Assembly: GCA_001910725.1 (NCBI GenBank)
Contig: MJGA01000056.1
Location: 34,304 to 98,303, forward strand
Direction of reading: 5' to 3'
Length of the DNA: 64,000 bases
DNA from: Phanerodontia chrysosporium
Taxonomy: Eukaryota > Basidiomycota > Agaricomycetes > Polyporales > Phanerochaetaceae
The notes under the pieces were generated by a model. It did not search any database, was not told the DNA's origin, and saw nothing but the letters and a program-made list of their open reading frames with translations. This document shows, one piece after another, positions 23,824 through 32,530 of this stretch. Position numbers and translations under genes: made by a program. Each line of letters opens with the position of its first letter. Position 1 is the first letter of the stretch.

Positions 23824-23835
23824 GGTTATGAGCCC
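23824..23835 (+). other. Copia primer-binding site, probable initiator tRNA-Met internal primer
   Basis: GGTTATGAGCCC directly abuts the 5' LTR. It is complementary to the anticodon stem-loop of eukaryotic initiator tRNA-Met (GGGCUCAUAACC). Drosophila copia and yeast Ty5 are known to prime from a 5' half of this tRNA. Confidence 0.75.
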
Positions 23836-23975
23836 CGGCTCGCTCTAACCGTTCACGACGATCACCCTCTCGCTGCAGATCCAGTGCGGATCACGCTAGC
23901 TGTCGATCCATTGCGGATCAAAACTCTACGTCCAGTACGGACCTCATCTAGACGCCCACGCGATTACCACACCGA

Positions 23976-24826
23976 ATGTCCGACATGCCCAAGATCGAGC
24001 CTCTCAAAGGCGCGGAGAATTACTTCTCCTGGCAAATCCTCGTCCAAGACATCCTCACCGAACAAGACATCTTAGAATACGCCCTCGGAAAGAAGACACG
24101 CCCTGCAGACACAGCCCTCGTCCCTGCTTTCGAGAAGAACGATCGCAAGGCGCTTAGCGCCATCCGGCTCCGATGTTCCCCCGCGATTGTCACCCACATC
24201 GCAAGCGCGACTTCCTCCAAGGACGCGTGGGACACGCTCAAGAACATCTACGCTACGCAAGGCACTCAGTCGAAGGTCACTGCGACGAGGAGGCTGCAGA
24301 GGTACAGGATCGAGGAAGGGGCAGACATGGAGGCAGAGATCAGAAAGATGGGTCAGTGGCGGGAGGAGATTATCTTGGCGGGCGGCACCGTCAATGACGA
24401 AGAGTACGCTTTCAATATCTTGTCTGCGCTTCCCCCTTCGTGGGATGCCTTCGTCACCTCCATGCCCAGCACAGTCTCGTCCGCCGACGTCATCGGACGC
24501 ATCATGACTGAGGAACAACGCCACAAAGAACGAGGACAGGCGACCGCGACCGCTCTGGTCGCTAAGCGCGGCAAGGGACAGGGTCCGTGCAAGAAGAAGC
24601 CGAAATTCCGAACCGGCGTCTTCTGCCACGCGTGCAACAAGGAGGGGCACATCAAACCCGAGTGCCGCTCCACGAACCAGCAGTCCGGCGCTGCCGCCGG
24701 CAAGGGCAAATCATCCGCCCACGTGGTCGAACTCGACGACAAAGACGAGTCCTACGCGTTTGTCGCGCACCAGGACACGAAGGTCTACGCTGTTAAGAAT
24801 AACAATGGGGAGATTTGGCTGGGAGA
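23976..24826 (+). CDS. Copia Gag and start of protease (5' part, cut by the gypsy element)
   Basis: ATG at 23976 (MSDMPKIEPLKGAENYFSWQ). A typical copia Gag: UBN2-like capsid region (SWQILVQDILTEQDIL, DAWDTLKNIY, ILSALPPSWDAFVTSM) followed by a CCHC zinc knuckle CHACNKEGHIKPEC. The frame reaches the protease region (EIWLGD) and is split inside the Asp codon by the gypsy insertion at 24827. Past the junction the frame reads into LTR sequence and stops at 24954. The downstream part is at 32531-35630. Confidence 0.93.
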
Positions 24827-25521
24827 TGTCGCGGAGCAGGGGCTCAACGCTTCACGAGGGAGCACAAGTGGGGAGGTCGACGAGATGGCGCGGCGGAGCG
24901 AATCACGCAGCGACGAACGGTTTGTTCAACTGTCCGTATTGACCAAGCTGTATTAGTGTTGTATGCTACAGTACAAACGACGGGCTTACCTGTCCGTATT
25001 GACCAAGAGGTCGAGATGACGGACAGGAGCGAGGGGAGCTACCCTTATATACTACAGGTCCTTTAGGGCAGGCTATACGATTACATAAGCTGATGGGCAA
25101 TGCTCAGCATAGCCAGCGAGGCTGCGACGCGGGCTGCGCGGCGAGGCTGTGCTGGGGCTATGTCACGAGGCTGTGTCAGCTGGCAGTGTCTCGAGGCTGC
25201 GTCGGGCCGAGGCTGTGTCATCAGGCTGATCAGCTCGGCGTGTCTCGGCGAGGGGAGTCATCAGGGATGACAGTGCCTCCTCGGCGATCCGGGGAACCGG
25301 TTGCAAGGCAGACCGGTGATCCGGGCAGTGTCTGAGCGCGCAGCGGGATGCGCTGGCGTCTAGGGGTGATGCGCCATCAGGGTGCTGGCGCTGAGTGGCC
25401 AGGCGCTGAGTGTGGGCGGCTAGGACTCCAGACGGCGCGAGGGCTGCTCGCCCGTTGGATTAATCGAGGAAAATAGCCAAAAATCGGCGAAAAATAGGGC
25501 AGCACCGTCACATCCGTGACA
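24827..25521 (-). repeat. Gypsy LTR (3' LTR of the element)
   Basis: Bounded by TG...CA in either direction. In element orientation it starts TGTCACGGATGTGAC, a near-palindrome. It contains several GAGGCTG repeats near 25108-25215. Confidence 0.95.
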
Positions 25522-25538
25522 TTACCCCCCTCCTAAAA
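25522..25538 (-). other. Gypsy polypurine tract
   Basis: On the minus strand, TTTTAGGAGGGGGGTAA sits immediately before the 3' LTR, as expected for the plus-strand primer. Confidence 0.75.
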
Positions 25539-25559
25539 CCGAGCGTCCTCGCGAGGTCG

Positions 25560-28500
25560 TCAGATGTGGCGCCCCTCCTCCCAGTCGAGATCGGCCTTAG
25601 CGCGATCGGAGGCAGGAAGGAGAGAGACGTCGATTTCGGTGACGAACGGGCGGAAAGAGGCGGCAAGGGCTTCGAAGGCGGTGGCAGCGAGCTTGCGGGG
25701 CGCTTCTGGATTTTCGCGATGGAATTTGTTGACCAGAGCTTTGGCGTGTTTAAGGTTGTCTGCCTTTTCCCACGTGTCGCCGGCTTGACCGTAGCCTTTC
25801 CAGCGGACCTTGTACTGCAGTTGTCGGCGGTATATGCGGCTGTCGAGGACTTTCTCGACGACGTATTCCTCTTCGCCGGCAACCTTGACAGGTTTGGGCG
25901 GCAGGGGCTTTTCAACGCCCTGATCGTGCCACGGGCTGAGGCGGTTGACATGGAAAACCGGGTGGATTTTCAGCCAGCTCGGGAGCTCGAGCCGATAGTC
26001 CAGATCGCCGATCTTTTCCAGAACCTTAAACGGACCCAGCTGGCGGGGGCCGAGCTTGGGCGAGGGCTGATCGATGCTGAGGTCCTTCGTGCTGAGCCAA
26101 ACCTGATCGCCGACCTTGAAGGAGTGGGCGCGTTTCTTCGCGGCCTCGTACTCTTCTTTCATGCGGGTTTTGGTTAGGCGCAGGGCAGCTTCGGCTTCTT
26201 TGCGGACGTGAGCCATGCGGTCTAGGTGCTCGTCGAGGGCGGGAACGTTGGTGTGTTTACCGGCCGGGATCGTGAAGTCCGGTGTGTAGCCGTAAACAAT
26301 CTCGAAGGGCGTGCGCTCGGTAGCACTGGACACGTGTGAGTTCAGGGTGAACTCGGCCATCGGGAGCCAATCGACCCAGTCGTCTTGGCGCTGGGAGACG
26401 AAGAGACGCAGGAATTTCTCGACTTCCTGGTTCTTGCGCTCGACCTTGCCGTTGCCTTCGGGGTGATACGCCGTGGTGAGACCGGTAGCGATGCCGAGGC
26501 GCTTGTACAGCGCTCGCATGTACTGGGCTGCAAACTGGGGTCCACGATCGGAGAAGATCTTGCGCGGGAGGCCGTGGAGGCGGAAGATGTCCGTGTAGTG
26601 GACGTCGCCCATGCCGGCAGCGGTGATCGTCGAGTCAACCGGCACAAGGTGGCACTGATCCGAATAGTGGTCCACGTAGACCGCGATCGAGTCCTTCTTG
26701 GTCTTGGCGTCGCGTGGGAGCTGCGTGATGAGATCCACGCCGACGTGTTCCCAAGGCCCTGAAGGGACGTCGTGGGGCTGTAGGGTGGCTTTCGGATGTG
26801 GGGCGGACTTGTACCGTTGGCATTGGTCGCAGCCGAGCACATAGCGGCTAACGTCGGCGGAGATGCGCGGCCACCAGTAGTACCGAGAGACCAATTCGAG
26901 GGTGGTGTGCTTCCCAGGGTGTCCGGCAGTCGGCGCGTCGTGGCAAGACTTGATGACGTCGTTGCGCAGCGCGGCACTGTTCGGCACGTAGACTTTCCCA
27001 TGGTAGTACAGAAGGCCGTCGTCTTCTTCCCATTCGAGGACGCCGTTGCGCAGCTTGCGGGGCCCCTTGGTCCGGAGAACCTGCAGAGCGTCTGCGACTT
27101 CCTTTTCCTTTTCGGAGCAGTCGCGAATGCGCTTCTCGAGAGGAGAGAGAGTTGCGAAGGCTGCCGTGGCGGCTATCTTAAACAGTTCCGGCTTCAGTAC
27201 CACCTGCGAGCGGTTGTCCTCTTCGTCTGAGACGTGCAGCGAGGAAGGCCGAGAGAGCGGATCAGCGAGGAGATGCGTCTTGCCGGGGCGATGGATGATG
27301 CGGAAGTCGTACTCGGCGAGGTAGGAGGCCCAGCGGGCTTGTCGCCGCGTGAGATTCTGCGCAGTCTTCCAGTACTGGAGATTCTGATGATCGGTCCAGA
27401 TCTCAAAAGGCTCCGGGAGACCTTCGAGGAACTGGCGCCAGTCCTTGAGAGCTTCGATGATTGCAAGCATCTCACGGTCCCAGATCTCGTAGTTCCGCTC
27501 GGCGGGGCTCATGGTCTGCGAGCGATACGCGATTGGATGCCAGAGACCATCTTCCGGGTTGCGTTGGGCTATGACTCCTCCGGTGGCGTAGCCAGAAGCA
27601 TCGGTCTCGACGCGAGTTGGCCGATCAATGCTCCACATGGCGAGCACGGGCTGAGTCGTGAAAGCGCGCTTGAGCGTCTCGAAGGCTTCTGCCTGTGCGG
27701 GACCCCAATTAAACGGAGTATCCTTCTTCGTCAGATCGTGCAGCGGGCGGCAGATCTTTGAGAAGTCCTTGATGAAACGGCGATAGAAGTTGGCGAACCC
27801 GACAAAGCCTCGTACATCTTTGAGGTTCTTCGGGGTCGGCCACTCGGCTACTGCCTTAACCTTGCCGGGGTCCATGCCGACTTGTCCTTCGCTGATGAGG
27901 AGCCCTAGGTACTCGATCTCTGAGCGCTCGAACTCGCACTTCTCGGGCCGAAGGTACAGATCGTATTTGGCGAGGCGTGCCAGGACTTCGTGAACAATCT
28001 TCCGATGCGAAGCGAGATCGTTCGACCAGATGAGAATGTCGTCGAGGTAGACTGCGACCTTGCTCTCAGCGATGAGATCGGCGAAGATGTGGTTCATGAG
28101 GGCCTGGAACGTGGCAGGGCTGTTGCACAGACCGAAGTACATGACTCTGGGCTCGAAGAGGCCGCGGTTAGTGACGAAGGCGGCTTTCCACTCGTCACCT
28201 TCCTTAATCCGGACGTTGTTATAGCCCCAACGGACGTCGAACTTGGTGAAGATCTTAGCGCCCTGGAGCTTCCCGATGATGTCGGAGGCGAGCGGAAGGG
28301 GGTAGCGATTCTTCACGGTGATGTCGTTGAGCTTGCGGTAATCCTGAATGAACCGGAGCTTGCCGTCCTTTTTCTTGATGAAGAAGACAGGGGAAGCGAT
28401 CGGAGACTTGCTGGGGACGATATAGCCCTTGGCGAGTGCGTCGTCGATGAACCGCTGTAGTTCTTCGTTCTCGATCGGGGACATGGGATAAACCTTCGAT

Positions 28501-29317
28501 TTGATCGAGGCCGGAGCGTCCGGAACGAGATCTATCGCGTGATCCCAGGGCTGATGCTTCGGAAGGCGGTGCGATTCCTCTTCAGAGAACACCTTCTTGT
28601 GTCGGTGGTACTCCTTGGGGACCAGCTCTTCGAACGTCTTGGCGTACTTCTCGCGATTGGCTTCAACAGCGATCGCTTGCGAGTAAGTGTAACCGGCGAG
28701 GATCCAGACTTCGTCCTTGGCGTCCTCAACAATGCCTGCTCGAAGCCATTCTCGGCGTTCGGAGCGATTGGCGTCAATCTGATGGATACCGAAAACCGGG
28801 GTGTCCTCAGCTCCGCCGCGGAGCTGAAACTGGATGTCTCCCGTTTCCCAGTTGATGTTCGGATTCCATTTCTTGAGCCACGGAAGTCCGAGGATGACGT
28901 CCTCTGGACCGATGTTCGTGACAAGAAACTCCTCCTTAAACATGTAAGAGCCCACAGTGAGCTGGAGTCTGGCACGGCGCGTGATAGACCCCGCTTCGTT
29001 CTTGGTTCCGTCGATGTTGTATAGCGTAATTTCCCTTTTGAGTGGTACCGTGAGAATCTTATGCTGCTTGCAGAAGTCCTCGTGGATGAACAGCGAAGTC
29101 GCACCGGAGTCAATCATTGCAGGCGTGCGAATAGTTTTATTGATTCCGGTGAGCTTTACTGGTACACGGTAGTGATTCGAGAAAGGGTCTAATACGGATA
29201 TTGTACACGAGCGGATAGAGTCCGAAATGTCCTGTGGTTCTAACGAAGGCGCCGGAGTTGAATCCGGGCTTGACGAGACGGGGACCGACGATGCGGCGTC
29301 ACTCCGGCCCCTTAAGC
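25560..29317 (-). CDS. Gypsy Pol polyprotein with C-terminal chromodomain
   Basis: Open in the -1 frame from the gag shift site. The first internal ATG is at 29117, giving 1,185 codons from there. Domains in order: aspartic protease (MIDSGATSLFIHEDF), reverse transcriptase (KKDGKLRFIQDYRKLN, catalytic YLDDILIWS), RNase H (ETDASGYATGGVIAQ), integrase zinc finger (HDAPTAGHPGKHTTLE, CDQCQRYK) and catalytic core (VDHYSDQCHLVP, DRGPQFAAQYM, YHPEGNGKVERKNQEVEKF). A chromodomain follows (YVVEKVLDSRIYRRQLQYKV, RWKGYGQAGDTWE), which in chromoviruses directs integration to marked chromatin. No internal stop, so the copy may be competent. Confidence 0.95.
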
Positions 29318-29324
29318 AAAACCC
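29280..29324 (-). promoter_or_regulatory. Gypsy gag-pol -1 ribosomal frameshift signal
   Basis: On the minus strand the gag frame ends GGG GGT TTT GCT TAA. The heptamer G GGT TTT (29324-29318) fits X XXY YYZ. A 6-nt spacer (29317-29312, containing the gag TAA) is followed by a stem: GGGGCCG (29311-29305) pairs with CGGTCCCC (29287-29280) with one bulged base and a 17-nt loop. The pol frame is exactly -1 and open from here. The signal is seen directly; activity is inferred. Confidence 0.8.
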
Positions 29325-30562
29325 CCGAGCTGCTTTTGTATCAGAGCCAGCTGATCACGGAGGGCGGCGAGCGCGGCGGCTTGGTCGTCAGATGAGCTGC
29401 CAGAAGATGAGGAGGCCGGAGACGAGGAGTCCTGTGACGAGGGATCCGAAGACGAGGCGCGGACGGCGGCGGTAGCGGGGGCAGTTCTCGGCTTGCCCTC
29501 GAGGCGGGCACGACAGACGCGGGACCAGTGACCCTTCTTGCCGCAATGGTTGCAGACCGAGTCGCGGTGCACGGGGTCCGTGGACTTGTGGGACTTCGAG
29601 CCGCAGACCTTGCAACGATCTTTCATGACGGCGTCGAACTGACGCTTGAGATCCGTGCCGGTGAGACCCTTAAACAGCTCGTCGATGTTCGCGGCGTCGA
29701 TGTCCATCGCGTTCGGGTCGCGGAAGGCGCGCGCCGACGAGCTAGCCGGAGTCGAGGACGTCTTGCCTTGCTGCGCCAAAAGGTCTTGCGAGAGCTTGTC
29801 CTTCGACCGGTCGACGGCGAAACCCGCGTTCTTGAGCTCGTCGTACGTCTCGGGGCCTTTGCCGGTAGCGGGGTTGACCATGTACGAGATCCGCTCGAGG
29901 TAGTCCTTGTTGAACTTCGTCCGTAGCCGGGCCGCCAGGTCTTCCGGGGTGAGCTTCGTGCGGCCGGCGAGGGCTTGGAACTCCGCAAAGAACTCCGCGA
30001 ACCGGCGGTTGCCTTGCGTACATGCCTGCAGCTTGCTGAGAGCCTCGGCCTTCTCGTCCATGGGCTCGAACCGGTTCTTGAAAGCCTCCCAGAACGTAGC
30101 GCGAGAGCCGTCGAATATCTGAGTGCCGTCTGCCGCTTGCTCGATGTACTGCCGTGCCCATTCCGCCGCTTCATCCTGCATGAAGGAGAGAGCGCCGACG
30201 ATCCACTTCTGGCCGTCTACCAAGATCTTGCCGGTGTTTGCATCCCGCTCGAGGTTACCGTTGACGTCGCGCTTGCCGAATTTCTCCGGCTGTCCGTCGG
30301 CGTAGATGCGATAGGCGGCGCGGAAGAGACGGGCCGTGTCCGAACCCTTCCCTTTGAACGGCATGGGCTTCTCGACGAAGGGGAGCTCTTTGTTGGCATT
30401 GACCGTTGCGTTGACCGTTGTCCGATTGGCGCCAATAGTCTGGGCCAGAGTGTTAACCGTGTTTGTAAGCTGCGTCATTGCCTGGGCCATTTGCAGGAGG
30501 GCAGCAGAGATGGGATCGGGGGGAGCCGGGCCAGGAGGCGCTCCACCGGGAGTGCTCGACAT
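29312..30562 (-). CDS. Gypsy Gag (416 aa from the internal ATG)
   Basis: Pro-rich start (MSSTPGGAPPGPAPPDPISA), a coiled stretch, then a retrotransposon Gag core (KPMPFKGKGSDTARLFRAAY, EWARQYIEQAADG, TFWEAFKNRFEPMDEK). The nucleocapsid knuckle is CNHCGKKGHWSRVC (CX2CX4HX4C). The tail is Ser-rich and ends QLGGFA at the frameshift site. Upstream of the ATG the same frame stays open for 142 further codons to 30988, where one TAA separates it from the 5' frame, so the true start is uncertain. Confidence 0.88.
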   Translation of the reverse strand: MSSTPGGAPPGPAPPDPISAALLQMAQAMTQLTNTVNTLAQTIGANRTTVNATVNANKELPFVEKPMPFKGKGSDTARLFRAAYRIYADGQPEKFGKRDVNGNLERDANTGKILVDGQKWIVGALSFMQDEAAEWARQYIEQAADGTQIFDGSRATFWEAFKNRFEPMDEKAEALSKLQACTQGNRRFAEFFAEFQALAGRTKLTPEDLAARLRTKFNKDYLERISYMVNPATGKGPETYDELKNAGFAVDRSKDKLSQDLLAQQGKTSSTPASSSARAFRDPNAMDIDAANIDELFKGLTGTDLKRQFDAVMKDRCKVCGSKSHKSTDPVHRDSVCNHCGKKGHWSRVCRARLEGKPRTAPATAAVRASSSDPSSQDSSSPASSSSGSSSDDQAAALAALRDQLALIQKQLGGFA

Positions 30563-30988
30563 ATTAGGGGGACGGGGAGTGTTGGCTCCTGATTGAGCGC
30601 GGGAGAGATTAAACGGCGAGGGAGCGGGTTCGTGGTCGGAGAGGACGGAGCCGAGCGATGTCTCGGGAGACGAGTGGTGGCTGCTGTCCGGGGGACTGTG
30701 ATCGGGAGTATTCGGAGTAGTGGCAGAGGCGCGGGCGAATTCTAGCCGTTGCGCGAAATGAGGGCGTTCGAACTGTGTTTCTCGGTCGCTAGGCGGAACC
30801 GGGAGTAGCGGAGGGGCAGTCTCTCGATAGGGGCAGGGCTGCTGACTGCACTCCCTGGCTTCTCGAGACCCGTTGTTTTCCTCGACGTGGAGATCGGCAG
30901 GAAGAGTGACGCCGTTCTCTGTGGTTCGCCCGAAGAAGTGCGGACAGTTCGAACAGTCGAAATCCAGAGCGACAGAAGATGTATTTAT

Positions 30989-31705
30989 TTAATCGAAATA
31001 CCCAGCCCGGTACACAATGTCTAATTCTCCCACGATGCGGCGGAAGTTGCGCCTTAAACCGATAAACGAAATGTCACCGATCTGAGCAAGTCCTAGCTCG
31101 TACTGGTGCCACTCCTTAAACGTGGTCGTGGGGGCGAGGCGGCTGAGCTCGTTGCGGATCTGCTGAAGACGTTCGAGCAGCTGGCAGACCCCGCGCGCAC
31201 GATCGCTGTTGACGAGGTGGAGTAAGTCGACTTCCTCGACGGCCTTGAGACGCTTGATGGTTGCGTCGAGCTTGGGCGTGAAGATGCCGACGAGGTCGGT
31301 GGGGGAGTACTTCGGGATGTCGATACCGATGGGTTTGCGGGCGATGGGCTCGTACGTCGGGGCGGCGCTGAGGCGCTCTGCCAAACTGAGCTTGGATGAG
31401 GAGGCGGCTACGGCGGCCTGGGCTTCTTGCGCCTCGCGTTGGCGCTGCTCACGGATGCGGTTGCCTACGCGCTGTTCAGCTTCGCGAGCCTCGCGGACGG
31501 CAGTCCAGTTGATGGAGGGGACAGAGGGCGGAGGCTGGGGGAGCGTGGACACGTACTTGACGACCGCCTTGACTTTGCGGTCCGTCCACTTGACGGGATT
31601 ACCGGCCTCGCGACGACGTTGGAGGCGGTCGAAGATGCGCTGGGGGATGTGGTCCTTGAGCTGGACGTCTTTCGGCACTGCAAAGCAAGCCTTAGCAACG
31701 TGCAC
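30989..31705 (-). CDS. Extra 5' open frame of the gypsy element (238 aa), in frame with gag
   Basis: Starts MHVAKACFAVPKDVQLKDHI and ends VYRAGYFD-TAA. It is rich in Arg, Glu and Gln, with helical stretches (REAREAEQRVGNRIREQRQR; LLHLVNSDRARGVCQLLERL). I recognise no domain. Only the TAA at 30989-30991 separates it from the frame that runs into gag. It could be a separate protein, an N-terminal Gag part reached by readthrough, or a Gag broken by a recent nonsense change. Confidence 0.65.
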   Translation of the reverse strand: MHVAKACFAVPKDVQLKDHIPQRIFDRLQRRREAGNPVKWTDRKVKAVVKYVSTLPQPPPSVPSINWTAVREAREAEQRVGNRIREQRQREAQEAQAAVAASSSKLSLAERLSAAPTYEPIARKPIGIDIPKYSPTDLVGIFTPKLDATIKRLKAVEEVDLLHLVNSDRARGVCQLLERLQQIRNELSRLAPTTTFKEWHQYELGLAQIGDISFIGLRRNFRRIVGELDIVYRAGYFD

Positions 31706-31830
31706 GGAGTGAGCAGGCTGCTCGACTACGACGTACTCGCTTTAAACGGAGGGAATAAACTTTTTTAAACGGTATTTGGGGGAGCGGTAGGGGAAGAATT
31801 GCCTAGGGCACCCAAGAGATCTCGACCTAA

Positions 31831-32525
31831 TGTCGCGGAGCAGGGGCTCAACGCTTCACGAGGGAGCACAAGTGGGGAGGTCGACGAGATGGCGCGGCGG
31901 AGCGAATCACGCAGCGACGAACGGTTTGTTCAACTGTCCGTATTGACCAAGCTGTATTAGTGTTGTATGCTACAGTACAAACGACGGGCTTACCTGTCCG
32001 TATTGACCAAGAGGTCGAGATGACGGACAGGAGCGAGGGGAGCTACCCTTATATACTACAGGTCCTTTAGGGCAGGCTATACGATTACATAAGCTGATGG
32101 GCAATGCTCAGCATAGCCAGCGAGGCTGCGACGCGGGCTGCGCGGCGAGGCTGTGCTGGGGCTATGTCACGAGGCTGTGTCAGCTGGCAGTGTCTCGAGG
32201 CTGCGTCGGGCCGAGGCTGTGTCATCAGGCTGATCAGCTCGGCGTGTCTCGGCGAGGGGAGTCATCAGGGATGACAGTGCCTCCTCGGCGATCCGGGGAA
32301 CCGGTTGCAAGGCAGACCGGTGATCCGGGCAGTGTCTGAGCGCGCAGCGGGATGCGCTGGCGTCTAGGGGTGATGCGCCATCAGGGTGCTGGCGCTGAGT
32401 GGCCAGGCGCTGAGTGTGGGCGGCTAGGACTCCAGACGGCGCGAGGGCTGCTCGCCCGTTGGATTAATCGAGGAAAATAGCCAAAAATCGGCGAAAAATA
32501 GGGCAGCACCGTCACATCCGTGACA
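31831..32525 (-). repeat. Gypsy LTR (5' LTR of the element)
   Basis: Same length and, by reading, the same sequence as 24827-25521; followed by the GGAGA duplication. Confidence 0.95.
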
Positions 32526-32530
32526 GGAGA

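Larger units (their letters stand above)
24827..32525 (-). mobile_element. Gypsy/Ty3 chromodomain retrotransposon nested in the copia element (7,699 bp)
   Basis: 695-bp LTRs at 24827-25521 and 31831-32525 look identical throughout. Flanking 5-bp repeats GGAGA (24822-24826 and 32526-32530) prove insertion into the copia frame. Coding is on the minus strand, so the right-hand LTR is the 5' one. Order from the 5' LTR: an extra 238-codon frame, gag with zinc knuckle, a -1 frameshift site, pol (protease, reverse transcriptase, RNase H, integrase, chromodomain), polypurine tract, 3' LTR. No clear tRNA-type primer site follows the 5' LTR. Confidence 0.96.

Noticed and set aside
25093..25335. 80-codon frame repeated inside both gypsy LTRs
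   Set aside because: It appears twice only because the LTRs are identical; composition follows GAGGCTG repeats rather than a protein family.
25566..26177. Plus-strand open frames antisense to gypsy pol, gag and copia pol
   Set aside because: They are complements of well-supported polyprotein frames and show no independent motifs.
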